Source: Pararhodobacter sp. (GTDB taxonomy: Bacteria > Pseudomonadota > Alphaproteobacteria > Rhodobacterales > Rhodobacteraceae). Taken from it: a DNA stretch of 64,000 bases. This document shows positions 16,194 through 25,073 of the stretch, in pieces (position 1 is the first letter of the stretch; the number at the start of each line of letters is the position of its first letter). The notes under the pieces were generated by a model. It made no database searches and was not told the origin of the DNA. It saw only the letters and a list, made by a program, of their open reading frames with translations. Made by a program: the position numbers and the translations under genes. Location of the stretch: assembly GCF_034676545.1 (NCBI RefSeq), contig NZ_JAUCBZ010000015.1, positions 3,317,001 to 3,381,000 of the forward strand. The letters run 5' to 3'.

Positions 16194-17399
16194 ATGTGGG
16201 ATCGGTTGCTCGATCAGTATCTGACGCATCTGGTGCGTATGGGGTCGCTGACGGTGACGCTGCCGGACGGAACGCAGCGCCAATATGGATCGGGTGCCGA
16301 TGATGTCCCGTCGGTTCATCTTCGGCTGACCGGTGCGAATACCGTCCGACGCCTCGTCCTCAACCCGCATCTCGCCGCGGGCGAGGCTTATATGGATCAG
16401 TCCCTGACCATCGACGGCGACGATCTGCACGGGTTTCTCGAAGTGATTCTGCGCAACATCGCGGCGGGCCATGACGGCACGCAAAGCCGCCTGCTGTCGG
16501 GGTGGCGCGACCTGACGCGCGGCATCCGGCAACGCAATCACGAGCGCCGCGCCCGGCGCAATGTCGCGCATCACTATGATCTGTCGGCGGGGCTCTATGA
16601 TCTGTTTCTGGACGAGGACCGCCAGTATTCCTGCGCCTATTTCAAAACCCCTGACGATTCACTGGGCACCGCACAGGCGCAGAAAAAGGCGCATATCGCC
16701 CGCAAACTGTGCCTGACGCCGGGGATGCGGGTGCTGGATATCGGCTGCGGCTGGGGCGGGATGGGTTTGACGCTGGCGCGCGATCATGGCGCGCAGGTGC
16801 TGGGCGTCACCCTGTCCGAAGAACAACTGAAGATCGCCCGCCAGCGCGCCGAGGCCGAAGGCCTGTCGGACCGCGTGACCTTCGAGTTGATCGACTACCG
16901 CGCGGTTGCCGGGCGGTTTGACCGCATCGTGTCGGTCGGCATGTTCGAGCATGTCGGCGCGCCGCAATACCGCACCTATTTTCGCAAACTGCGCGAGTTG
17001 CTGACCGACAATGGCGTCGCCCTAGTCCACAGCATCGGCCGCATGACGCCGCCGGGGTCCACCAACCCCTGGATCGCGAAATACATCTTTCCGGGCGGCT
17101 ATATCCCGGCCCTGTCGGAAACCGTCGCGGCGATCGAACGTGAAAACCTGTGGGTCACCGATGTCGAGAGCTGGCGGCTGCATTACGCCTATACGCTGCG
17201 CCACTGGCACGACCGCTTCATGGCCCGGCGCGAGGAGGCGGTGCAACTCTATGATGAACGGTTCGTGCGGATGTGGAAATTCTACCTGGCGGCCTCGGAA
17301 CAGGTGTTCCGCTTCTCGGGGCAATGCGTGTTTCAACTGCAAATCACCCGCCAACAAGACGCCGTGCCGCTGACCCGCGATTACCTCTATGCCGACTGA
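16194..17399 (+). CDS. cfa: Cyclopropane-fatty-acyl-phospholipid synthase family methyltransferase
   Basis: 401-residue S-adenosylmethionine-dependent lipid methyltransferase. An N-terminal substrate-binding region (SCP2-like, residues 1-110) precedes NVAHHYDLSAGLYDLFLD and YSCAYF, then the SAM motif LDIGCGWGGMGLTLA near residue 182, VTLSEEQ, and the catalytic-region phrases VGMFEHVG and KYIFPGGYIPAL. It would methylenate unsaturated fatty acyl chains of membrane phospholipids. Orphan cfa-like genes of this group may make other methylated lipids. Start at 16194 follows a strong GGAGG site; the upstream in-frame ATG does not. Confidence 0.9.
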   Translation: MWDRLLDQYLTHLVRMGSLTVTLPDGTQRQYGSGADDVPSVHLRLTGANTVRRLVLNPHLAAGEAYMDQSLTIDGDDLHGFLEVILRNIAAGHDGTQSRLLSGWRDLTRGIRQRNHERRARRNVAHHYDLSAGLYDLFLDEDRQYSCAYFKTPDDSLGTAQAQKKAHIARKLCLTPGMRVLDIGCGWGGMGLTLARDHGAQVLGVTLSEEQLKIARQRAEAEGLSDRVTFELIDYRAVAGRFDRIVSVGMFEHVGAPQYRTYFRKLRELLTDNGVALVHSIGRMTPPGSTNPWIAKYIFPGGYIPALSETVAAIERENLWVTDVESWRLHYAYTLRHWHDRFMARREEAVQLYDERFVRMWKFYLAASEQVFRFSGQCVFQLQITRQQDAVPLTRDYLYAD

Positions 17400-17516
17400 C
17401 GCGGGCGCGCACAGGCCCGTCGGCGCGGTTTTCCGGTTCCCTGACACCGCAAAGCACAGTAGGAACACGGGCTGAAAGGCCCGACGCCTGATACGTTGCA
17501 ACAACCGGAGACTGAC

Positions 17517-18446
17517 ATGAGCCGCGCATTCGTTTTCCCGGGCCAGGGGGCCCAAACCATCGGCATGGGCCGCGATCTGGCCGAGGCGTATCCGGCCGCG
17601 CGCGCCGTGTTCGACGAAGTGAACGACGCGCTGGGCGAAAACCTGTCGGCGCTGATCTGGGAGGGCGATATCGCCGCGCTGACCCTGACCGCCAATGCCC
17701 AACCCGCGCTGATGGCGACGTCCCTCGCCGCGATGCGCGCGCTCGAGGCCGAGGGGTTCGCGGTCACCGATGCGGCGTTTGTCGCCGGGCACTCGCTGGG
17801 CGAATACGCGGCGCTGGCGGCGGTTGGCGCGCTGAGCATCGCCGACACCGCCCGCCTGCTGCGCATCCGGGGCCGCGCCATGCAAGAGGCCGTGCCGGTC
17901 GGCGTCGGCGCGATGGCAGCACTGCTGGGCCTCGATTTCGCCACCGCCGCCGAGGTCGCCGCCGAAGCCGCACAGGGTGAAGTCTGCCAGGCCGCAAACG
18001 ATAACGACCCGGCGCAGGTTGTCGTCTCGGGCCACAAGGCCGCCGTCGAACGCGCGTGCGAGATCGCCAAGGCGCGTGGCGCAAAACGCGCGCTGCTGCT
18101 GCCGGTCTCGGCCCCGTTCCACTGCGCGCTGATGCAACCCGCCGCCGACGCGATGGCCGAGGCGCTGGCCGGAGTCACCATCAACACGCCCGCCGTGCCC
18201 GTCGTCGCCAATGTGCGTGCCGAAGCGGTCAGCGACCCGGATCTGATCCGCGCGCTGCTGGTCGAGCAGGTCACCGGGTCGGTGCGCTGGCGCGAATCGG
18301 TGCTGTGGATGGCCGCGCAGGGCGTGACCGAAGCGTGGGAGATCGGCGCGGGCAAGGCCTTGTCCGGGATGATCAAGCGGATCAGCAAGGACATCACCTG
18401 CAACGCGGTCGGCACCTCGGCGGATATCGCCGCGCTCAAGGGCTGA
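17517..18446 (+). CDS. fabD: Malonyl-CoA:ACP transacylase
   Basis: 309 residues. It charges acyl carrier protein with malonate for fatty-acid synthesis. Motifs are FPGQGAQTIGMG at the N-terminus, the nucleophile elbow GHSLGE with Ser93, VVVSGHKAAVE, and the catalytic His in SAPFHCALM. Start chosen at the ATG just before the FPGQGAQ block with CCGGAG upstream. In many relatives fabD is followed by fabG and acpP; here a GC hairpin and an MFS transporter follow, so the usual fab cluster is broken up. Confidence 0.96.
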   Translation: MSRAFVFPGQGAQTIGMGRDLAEAYPAARAVFDEVNDALGENLSALIWEGDIAALTLTANAQPALMATSLAAMRALEAEGFAVTDAAFVAGHSLGEYAALAAVGALSIADTARLLRIRGRAMQEAVPVGVGAMAALLGLDFATAAEVAAEAAQGEVCQAANDNDPAQVVVSGHKAAVERACEIAKARGAKRALLLPVSAPFHCALMQPAADAMAEALAGVTINTPAVPVVANVRAEAVSDPDLIRALLVEQVTGSVRWRESVLWMAAQGVTEAWEIGAGKALSGMIKRISKDITCNAVGTSADIAALKG

Positions 18447-18452
18447 GGCCGC

Positions 18453-18519
18453 AGGGGGACGCTGTCCCCCTCTGCCCGTGCCGGGCATTCACCCCCTGGG
18501 ATATTTGAAGAACAAAGAG
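18453..18519. repeat. Dispersed intergenic element after fabD (hairpin plus 30-base motif)
   Basis: AGGGGGAC-GCT-GTCCCCCT at 18453-18471 is a perfect 8-bp hairpin seven bases after the fabD stop. It is followed by TCACCCCCTGGGATATTT and GAACAAAGA (18489-18518), which match the minus strand of 34331-34360 with few changes. No T run, so termination efficiency is doubtful; the conserved unit behaves like a repeated intergenic element. Confidence 0.65.
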
Positions 18520-18618
18520 GACCGGGGTGCGGGGCGCAGACGCGACCCAGCGCCGCAAGTGTTTCTCGTGTGAATGATTCTTCTTTTCTTTGCGCAAACG
18601 TCGCGCTAGGCCGTGTCC

Positions 18619-19836
18619 ATGAGCACAGCATCCCTTTCTGACCACCGCCGCGCGAAGCGCAACGTCTGGGTCCTCGTCGCCGCGCAGGCCATCCTGGGCG
18701 CGCAAATGCCGATGATCTTCACCGTCGCCGGCCTGGCCGGGCAAACCCTGGCCAGCAACATCTGCTGGGCGACGCTGCCGATCAGCATGGCGGTGCTGGG
18801 CTCGATGCTGTCGGCAACGCCATTGTCCTCGTTCATGCAACGTTACGGGCGGCGCGCCGGGTTTGTGCTGGGCACCCTGTTCGGCGCGGCCGGGGCCGCG
18901 GTGGGGGCGCTGGGGTTGCTTTATGCCTCGTTTGAATTGTTCCTGCTGGGCTCGTTGCTGACCGGCACCTATATGTCGGCGCAGGGTTTCTACCGCTTTG
19001 CCGCGACGGACACCGCCAGCGACGCGTTCAAACCCAAGGCGATCAGCTATGTCATGGCGGGCGGCCTGATCTCGGCGATCATCGGGCCGCAATTGGTCAA
19101 AGTGACCACCGAATCCATGTATGTGCCGTTTCTGGGCACCTATCTGGGCGTCATTGCGCTGAACCTCGTCGGCATGTTCCTGTTCACCTTGCTCGACATT
19201 CCGCGCGCCCCGGTGGCCGAGCGCAACGCGCCGATCGCCGGTCGCAGCCGTGGTGAGTTGCTGCGCGATCCGGTGATCGTGGTGGCGATCATCTGTGCGA
19301 CGGTTTCCTACGCGCTGATGAATCTGGTGATGACCTCGACGCCGCTGGCGGTGGTCGGCTGCGGGTTTGAAACCGCGCATGCCGCCGATATCGTCTCGGC
19401 GCATGTGCTGGCGATGTATGCCCCGTCCTTCTTTACCGGGCACCTGATCGCACGGTTCGGCGTCGAGAAAATCGTCGCGGCCGGACTGGTCATTCTGGCC
19501 GGTGCGGGGGCCGTGGCGATGATGGGGGTTGAGCTCGAGCACTTCTTTGTCGCGCTGGTCTTGCTGGGAATCGGCTGGAACTTCGGCTTTATCGGCGGCA
19601 CCACGATGCTGGCGAAATCGCACAATGCCGCCGAGCGCGGCCGCATTCAGGGCATCAACGACGCCGTGGTCTTTGGCGGGGTCACGATTGCCTCGCTGGG
19701 ATCCGGGCAGTTGATGAATTGCTCGGGCTCGGATGTGCAGACCGGGTGGCAACTGGTCAATCTGGCGATGATGCCATTCCTGGTCCTGGCAGGCGGCGCG
19801 TTGATCTGGCTTGCGCTGCGCGCGAAGGAGGCCTGA
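18619..19836 (+). CDS. MFS transporter
   Basis: 405-residue major-facilitator protein with 12 predicted hydrophobic segments. Loop signatures include MQRYGRRAGFVLG between helices 2 and 3 and a second-half counterpart HLIARFGVEKIVAAG between helices 8 and 9. The substrate cannot be inferred; the YcxA/quinolone-like MFS groups share this loop style. The ATG at 18619 is used; a GTG two codons earlier is also possible and neither has a clear ribosome site. It stands alone between fabD and a putative small RNA. Confidence 0.85.
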   Translation: MSTASLSDHRRAKRNVWVLVAAQAILGAQMPMIFTVAGLAGQTLASNICWATLPISMAVLGSMLSATPLSSFMQRYGRRAGFVLGTLFGAAGAAVGALGLLYASFELFLLGSLLTGTYMSAQGFYRFAATDTASDAFKPKAISYVMAGGLISAIIGPQLVKVTTESMYVPFLGTYLGVIALNLVGMFLFTLLDIPRAPVAERNAPIAGRSRGELLRDPVIVVAIICATVSYALMNLVMTSTPLAVVGCGFETAHAADIVSAHVLAMYAPSFFTGHLIARFGVEKIVAAGLVILAGAGAVAMMGVELEHFFVALVLLGIGWNFGFIGGTTMLAKSHNAAERGRIQGINDAVVFGGVTIASLGSGQLMNCSGSDVQTGWQLVNLAMMPFLVLAGGALIWLALRAKEA

Positions 19837-19941
19837 GCGGTCGCGGACCCTGCCGAATTCAGCCGAAAAACAGGAAAATCGCCTGTTTTCAGCCGGTTGA
19901 TCGGAACAATTCCCCAAAGCCCGGGGCCGAAAGATTTTCTA

Positions 19942-19969
19942 TTGACGGGTCCGGAAATTCCGCTATCGT
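19942..19969 (+). promoter_or_regulatory. Candidate sigma-70 promoter
   Basis: TTGACG (19942-19947), a 16-base spacer and TATCGT (19964-19969). It would start transcription near 19976, just before the two-hairpin element that precedes the IalB-like gene. Confidence 0.5.
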
Positions 19970-19975
19970 CCCCCT

Positions 19976-20042
19976 CAATAAGTCGGCCAGTCCGACAGGG
20001 AGATAAAAAACAGAGAAAAGGGTCCAGCTTTCGGGCCCTTTT
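19976..20042 (+). ncRNA. Candidate small RNA or terminated leader
   Basis: Between a promoter-like sequence and the IalB-like gene lies a compact, gene-free module. It has a first stem GTCGG-CCAGT-CCGAC (19982-19996), an A-rich single-stranded linker of about 23 bases, and a terminator stem GGGTCC/GGGCCC with a CAGCTTT-like loop followed by TTTTC (20020-20042). Promoter, structured body and terminator in 100 bases fit a small RNA of about 65-70 nt. It could instead be a transcription-attenuating leader of the downstream gene. I do not recognise an Rfam family. Confidence 0.4.
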
Positions 20043-20178
20043 CGCAATTTTGGCAGGCGCATTTCCACGGCACCGCCGGCTGCGGCGTTTGGGCCTGACA
20101 CGGTTTTCTGACCTGACTTCGTGTCCAGTCCGTGCTAGGCCCTGCGCCGACACCTCAACCTATCCAAGGACGTCTGTC

Positions 20179-20805
20179 ATGACCCTTCGCACTGCTCTTC
20201 GCCCCCTCGCGCTTACGGCTGTCTTTTGCGCAGCTTTGCCAGGTTTCGCCGCTTTCGCACAGGATACCGCAGCGACTGAACCCGCCGCCACCGAACCTGC
20301 CGCCACCGAACCTGCCGAGCGCCAGATCGGCGAGCCCTATGTCGCCGCGACGCATAATGACTGGGAAGTCCTGTGCAGCGTGATTGATGCCAATGGCACG
20401 ACCAACTGCGAAATGTACCAACTGTTGCGGGACCCGACCGATCAACCCGTTGCCGAAATCAGCATTGCGGCGCTGCCTCTGGGCGCTGAATTCGCGGCGG
20501 GTGCCACGATCACCACGCCGCTGGAAACCTTCCTGCCCACGGGCTTGGGCTGGGCGATCGACGACGCCGAAGAGATGCGGGTCGAGCAGTTCCGCGTCTG
20601 CACCGTGGTGGGCTGTATCGTCCGCATGGGAATCAGCGCCGAGGAAGTCGACACCTTGCGTGCGGGGACCAACGCCAAGATCATCATCGCGCCTTTCGTC
20701 GCCATTGATCAACCGGTCGAGATCACGGTTTCACTGTCGGGCTTCACCGCCGCGTATGCGGATCTGCAAACGCGCCTGTCCGAAGCCGCAGCCGCCAGCC
20801 GCTAA
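20179..20805 (+). CDS. Invasion-associated locus B (IalB) family exported protein
   Basis: 208 residues with a signal peptide ending AAFAQDTA near residue 27. Next comes a short Pro/Ala/Thr linker made of three ATEPA repeats. The IalB-like domain follows, with HNDWEVLCSVIDANGTTNCEM and CTVVGCIVRMGIS supplying two pairs of cysteines likely to form disulfides. The family was named in Bartonella but is widespread in free-living alphaproteobacteria, where its role in the envelope is unknown. ATG at 20179 follows CCAAGGA. Confidence 0.82.
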   Translation: MTLRTALRPLALTAVFCAALPGFAAFAQDTAATEPAATEPAATEPAERQIGEPYVAATHNDWEVLCSVIDANGTTNCEMYQLLRDPTDQPVAEISIAALPLGAEFAAGATITTPLETFLPTGLGWAIDDAEEMRVEQFRVCTVVGCIVRMGISAEEVDTLRAGTNAKIIIAPFVAIDQPVEITVSLSGFTAAYADLQTRLSEAAAASR

Positions 20806-20811
20806 GGCCGC

Positions 20812-22014
20812 CTACACCCGGCGGAACGCCAGACAGGCATTCATGCCGCCAAAGGCAAAGGCATTCGACAGCGCCGCATCCACCCGGGTGCGGCGCGCTT
20901 CGTTTGGCACGCAGTCCACCGGGCATGCGGCGTCAAAGGTGTGGTGCCCCGCGGTCGGGGCAATCACCCCGTCGCGCAGCGCCAAGAGGCAGGCCAAGGC
21001 CTCGACCGCGCCGGTTGCCCCCAAGAGATGCCCGTGCATGGATTTGGTCGCGGATACCAAAGGCGTCGCATCGCCGAACAGGGCGCGGATCGCCTGGGCT
21101 TCGGTGCGATCATTGACCGTCGTGGCGGTGCCATGTGCGTTGATATAGCCGATTTCATCGGTGTTCAGCCCGGCATCGGCCATTGCGCCTTGCATCGCGC
21201 GCGTTGCACCATCCGGGTCGGGGACGACAATATCCGCCGCGTCCGAGGTCATCGAGAACCCGGCCACCTCGGCCAGGATTTCGGCACCGCGACGGGTGGC
21301 GCGGTCCCAGTCCTCGAACACGAAAACCGCCGCCCCCTCGCCCTGCACCAGACCGTTGCGGGTGGCGCAGAACGGGCGGCAGCCGTCGGGTGACAAGACG
21401 CGCAGCCCCTCCCAGGCCTTGATACCGCCGAAACACAGCGTCGCCTCGGCGCCCCCGGTCAGCATCACGTCGCTGGCCCCCGATCGCACCATCTGGAACG
21501 CCAGCCCCATCGCATGATTGGACGAGGCGCAGGCCGTGGACACGGTGAAAGACGGCCCGCGCAACCCGTGCTGCATCGCCAGATGCGCGGCGGCGGCGTT
21601 GTGCATGAGGCGCGGGATGGTGAAGGGATGCACCCGGTTCTTGCCCTGCGCATAGACCGCGCGGTAACTGTCATCAATGGTGGTATAGCCGCCGCCGCCG
21701 GTGCCCATGATGACCCCGGCGCGCAAGGCGTCGGCCTCGGACAGCGCCAGCCCGGATTGCGCCACCGCCTGCGCGGCCGCGACGATCGCGAATTGCGTGG
21801 CGCGGTCATACAGGGCGATTTCCTGACGCGAGAACCGCGCCTCGGGGCTCCAGTCGCGGATCTGCGCGCCAATGCGGATTGACAGGCGCTCGACATCGGG
21901 GAAGTCCAGCGGACCAATCGCCACGCGCCCCGCCGCCAGCGCCGCCAGCGTCCCCGGCACATCCGCTGCCAAGGCATTGACCGTACCCGCGCCGGTGATC
22001 GCGACACGCCGCAC
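20812..22014 (-). CDS. Beta-ketoacyl-ACP synthase (KAS II/FabF-like)
   Basis: 400-residue condensing enzyme. The Cys-His-His triad is present: STACASSNHA (nucleophile), NAHGTATTVND and KSMHGHLLGATGAVEAL. It is shorter and more diverged than housekeeping FabF. It sits at the end of an lpxD-ACP-KAS operon, 5 bases after the ACP gene, so it most likely elongates an acyl chain on that dedicated ACP for a special lipid A acyl chain. This role is inferred from context, not from the enzyme alone. Confidence 0.88.
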   Translation of the reverse strand: MRRVAITGAGTVNALAADVPGTLAALAAGRVAIGPLDFPDVERLSIRIGAQIRDWSPEARFSRQEIALYDRATQFAIVAAAQAVAQSGLALSEADALRAGVIMGTGGGGYTTIDDSYRAVYAQGKNRVHPFTIPRLMHNAAAAHLAMQHGLRGPSFTVSTACASSNHAMGLAFQMVRSGASDVMLTGGAEATLCFGGIKAWEGLRVLSPDGCRPFCATRNGLVQGEGAAVFVFEDWDRATRRGAEILAEVAGFSMTSDAADIVVPDPDGATRAMQGAMADAGLNTDEIGYINAHGTATTVNDRTEAQAIRALFGDATPLVSATKSMHGHLLGATGAVEALACLLALRDGVIAPTAGHHTFDAACPVDCVPNEARRTRVDAALSNAFAFGGMNACLAFRRV

Positions 22015-22019
22015 CCGGG

Positions 22020-22310
22020 CTAGGCCTTTTGCTCGAGGATCAGGCGTTGCACGGCGGCGATCACCGCGCCAACACTGTGCAAATCCAACCCGGCCGCATC
22101 GGGGGTATTGGCGTTGAACGGCACTTCAACGTCAAAGGTTTCCTCGATGGCAAACAGGATTTCGGCCATGCCCAGACTGTCGATGCCCAAGGCTTCCAGC
22201 GAGGTCTGCGGCGTCAGACTGGCCGGATCGCACAGCGCCTGCGTCGCCAGAATGCCGATGACCTGCGCGGCGGTGTCCGATGTCGTATGCAGGGCGCCGT
22301 GACCTGTCAT
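22020..22310 (-). CDS. Specialised acyl carrier protein
   Basis: 96-residue phosphopantetheine carrier with the attachment Ser in LEALGIDSLGMAEILFAIEE. The following FDVEVPFNANTPDA resembles AcpXL-type carriers, which serve very-long-chain or hydroxy fatty acids for lipid A, more than the acidic housekeeping AcpP. It overlaps lpxD by 4 bases and precedes a KAS gene. Confidence 0.87.
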   Translation of the reverse strand: MTGHGALHTTSDTAAQVIGILATQALCDPASLTPQTSLEALGIDSLGMAEILFAIEETFDVEVPFNANTPDAAGLDLHSVGAVIAAVQRLILEQKA

Positions 22311-23413
22311 GATCCCGCACCGCGATCTTTGTCGATCAAGACTTTGACAGCGCTTTCAAGGGCTGCAAATTTCTCAATCAATCTGGGCAAACGGCGACTC
22401 GCTTTATACATCTCAATACTGGTGGTCATCTGAACCGCCGGATAACCCAGCATCACCCGTCCCGCCGGAACATTCGAGGTGATCACGCTGCCGCCCCCGG
22501 CCACCACATCGTCCCCCACAAACAGATTATCCGCAACGCCAACCTTGCCGCCCAGCACAACCCGGTTTCCAACCCGCGTCGAGCCGGCCACACCGGCTTG
22601 CGCGCATAGCAGGCAATCCTCGCCGACGATCACGTTGTGCCCCACCTGCACGAGGTTGTCGATCTTGGTGCCGCGCCCGATCCGCGTGTCGCGCACCGTG
22701 CCTTTGTCAACCGTCGAATTGGCGCCGATTTCCACGTCGTCGCCAATCGTCACGCTGGCAAGGGAATGAATGCGCAGCCACGCTTGTGGTGGCGCATCCC
22801 CCGCGTCACCCAGCGTCTCGCGGACGTTTTCGACATGCGATTTCTCGGCGGTGACAAACGAGAACCCGTCGCCGCCGATCACCACATTGGGCATGGCGAC
22901 AAACCGGTCGCCGATGGTCACCTCGGTGCAGATCCGCACCCCGGCCAACAGCAGTGCATCCTCGCCAATCCGGGCGTTGCGGGCAATCGACACATGGCTG
23001 TCAATTCGCGCCCGCGCGCCGATCCGCACACCCGGCCCGATCACCACGAACGCGCCAATCGACGCACCCGCGCCGATCTGCGCCGTAGCGTCGATCACCG
23101 CACTCGGGTGGATCCCCGCCGCAAGCCCCGGACCGGGATCGAACAGGCGCGTCAGCCCCGACATCGCCAGACGCGGGCGCGGCGCGAAAATCGCCGCCTC
23201 AAGGCCCAGCGCCTGCCAATCCGCACCCTCCCATAAAACAGCAACGCGGGCCTGCCCCTCGGCCAGCCCGCGTGCATATTTGGGGTCCATCGCCATCGCC
23301 AGATGATCCGAGGTCGCCAGCGCAGGCTCTGCCGCGCCGATCACCATGACCTCACCCTGCCCCGCGAAACGGGCGCCTAGGGCAGCGGCGATGTCTGACA
23401 CGCGGTGAGCCAT
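22307..23413 (-). CDS. lpxD: UDP-3-O-(3-hydroxyacyl)glucosamine N-acyltransferase
   Basis: 368 residues. LpxD adds the second 3-hydroxyacyl chain to the lipid A precursor. It shows an N-terminal uridine-binding domain (AAEPALATSDHLAMAM), then a left-handed beta helix of hexapeptide repeats from about residue 105 (IHPSAVIDATAQIGAGASIGAF onward in pieces), with the catalytic-region His in VQVGHNVIVGEDC, and a C-terminal helix (RRLPRLIEKFAALESAVK). It is not in the usual fabZ-lpxA-lpxB cluster but heads an operon with a dedicated ACP and KAS. Confidence 0.93.
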   Translation of the reverse strand: MAHRVSDIAAALGARFAGQGEVMVIGAAEPALATSDHLAMAMDPKYARGLAEGQARVAVLWEGADWQALGLEAAIFAPRPRLAMSGLTRLFDPGPGLAAGIHPSAVIDATAQIGAGASIGAFVVIGPGVRIGARARIDSHVSIARNARIGEDALLLAGVRICTEVTIGDRFVAMPNVVIGGDGFSFVTAEKSHVENVRETLGDAGDAPPQAWLRIHSLASVTIGDDVEIGANSTVDKGTVRDTRIGRGTKIDNLVQVGHNVIVGEDCLLCAQAGVAGSTRVGNRVVLGGKVGVADNLFVGDDVVAGGGSVITSNVPAGRVMLGYPAVQMTTSIEMYKASRRLPRLIEKFAALESAVKVLIDKDRGAGS

Positions 23414-23462
23414 GGAAAATCCCTCCGATTGGGCGCAAGGTCGCCCAATCGGTGTATCCTGC

Positions 23463-25073
23463 TCAGGCGCCCACTTCTACCCCGGCGCGGAGCAAGGCGT
23501 CGTAAAGACGGGCGTCACGCCCATAGACATCGGCCCGGTAATTCATCCGCCCGGTGACCGAGGTAAACGCCGTGCGATACACGATATGCACCGGGATCGG
23601 CGTCACCAGATAAACCGATGTTTCGCGCCGCGAATCGCGGATCCGCTGATAATAGCCAACCGGGTCCGATTCCTGCGCGGCGAGCAGCGCATAGGCGAAA
23701 TCGCGCGGGTCTTGCAGGCGGATGCAGCCGTGCGAATACGCGCGCACCGCGTTGCCGAACAGCGACCGCGACGGCGTATCATGCAGATAAATCGCATAGG
23801 GATTCGGGAACAGGAATTTCACCTCGCCCAGCGGGTTGCCCGGTCCGGGGGGTTGGCGCACCTCGAACGGCAAGGTGGTCGGCGAATAGGCCCCGATATT
23901 GACGTATTCGCGCGGCACGACATTGCCCTGACCATCAATCAGATTCAGGTGACTCGCGCCGCCGCTGACCAACGCTCCCCAGTATTCCGCCACAATCGAC
24001 CGTGGCAAGGTCCAGTCGGGGTTGATCTCCATATGGTCCATGAAGTCCGAGAATTCCGGCGTCTGGTTGGCGCGCGAGCCGACCACTGACCGGGTCTCGA
24101 AGGTGACCTGATCGAAATCGACGATGCGGGCCGTGAAATCGGTCAGGTTCACCCAGATATGGCGGTCGCCGCGCGGGATGTTCAGCCAACGCTCGCGTTC
24201 CATCGCGACGATGATATTGCGCATCCGCTCCTGCGGCTCGACGTTGATCGCCTGAATCGTCGCGTTTCCGGCAATGCCATCGGGGTTGATGCCATGGGCG
24301 ACCTGAAATTCCTGCACGGCGCGCTGCACCGCACCGTCATAGCGCGCGGTGGCGACGCGCGGCAGGTAGCCCATCGCGATCAGCCGGTTGCGCAGCGCGA
24401 TGAAGGCCGGCCCGCCCTCGCCCGGCGCCAGACTGCCCGCTTGAACGCGCGGCCCCCACCCGCCCGCGGCAATCACGGCATCCAGTTCGCGCTTGGCATG
24501 GAACAGGCGCGCGTATTCAGGCGCGTCGGGGGCAAGGTTGCGGATGAAACTGACGGGTTCCGAGGCGACAAAATCCCGCATCAATTCCGCCGGATCCGGG
24601 CGCGGCAATTCGCGCACGATATCCGAGATGACCGAAGACGGGTCCAGCACGCCGCTGTGGATGTCGCGCGCGTATTGCAGGAAGGTCAGCGAGGCCCGCG
24701 CCTCGACGAAACCACGGTCGCGCTCGGTCTGGACAGATTCGAAGGCCGCCAGAAGGCCGGGCAGGTCATACCGCTCGGGCGGCAATCCGTGTTCGGCGGC
24801 ACGGCTCAGGGCCGAGACCAGGGCCGTGCGGCGCGCGGCATGGTCTGCGCCGGTCCAGACCTCGGAATAGCCGTTTTCGCGGTAAAAGGTCGAAAGCGCA
24901 CGGCTCTCGCCGACCCCTTCGGCAAGCGCTTGGCGAAAGGCCGGGAACATCTGCGCCTGACTGGCGGTCGGTGCGACCATCATCACCGCGCCGGGCAGCA
25001 CCGTTGCCACCCCCATCGCCATTGCCATCAACGCCGCGCGCGCCTTGGGACCTGTTCGCGTTGCCCTGTTCAT
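23463..25073 (-). CDS. L,D-transpeptidase (YcbB/LdtD-like)
   Basis: 536-residue exported peptidoglycan enzyme that forms 3-3 (mDap-mDap) cross-links. It has a signal peptide (ending TASQAQ near residue 41), the YcbB scaffold domain, a peptidoglycan-binding domain (YDGAVQRAVQEFQVAHGINP) and the YkuD catalytic domain with the SHGCIRL nucleophile motif and upstream HDTPSRSLF. Length and domain order match E. coli YcbB. The gene is divergent from a MepK-like peptidase, the enzyme that opens the same cross-links, as ycbB and ycbK are neighbours in E. coli. Confidence 0.93.
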   Translation of the reverse strand: MNRATRTGPKARAALMAMAMGVATVLPGAVMMVAPTASQAQMFPAFRQALAEGVGESRALSTFYRENGYSEVWTGADHAARRTALVSALSRAAEHGLPPERYDLPGLLAAFESVQTERDRGFVEARASLTFLQYARDIHSGVLDPSSVISDIVRELPRPDPAELMRDFVASEPVSFIRNLAPDAPEYARLFHAKRELDAVIAAGGWGPRVQAGSLAPGEGGPAFIALRNRLIAMGYLPRVATARYDGAVQRAVQEFQVAHGINPDGIAGNATIQAINVEPQERMRNIIVAMERERWLNIPRGDRHIWVNLTDFTARIVDFDQVTFETRSVVGSRANQTPEFSDFMDHMEINPDWTLPRSIVAEYWGALVSGGASHLNLIDGQGNVVPREYVNIGAYSPTTLPFEVRQPPGPGNPLGEVKFLFPNPYAIYLHDTPSRSLFGNAVRAYSHGCIRLQDPRDFAYALLAAQESDPVGYYQRIRDSRRETSVYLVTPIPVHIVYRTAFTSVTGRMNYRADVYGRDARLYDALLRAGVEVGA

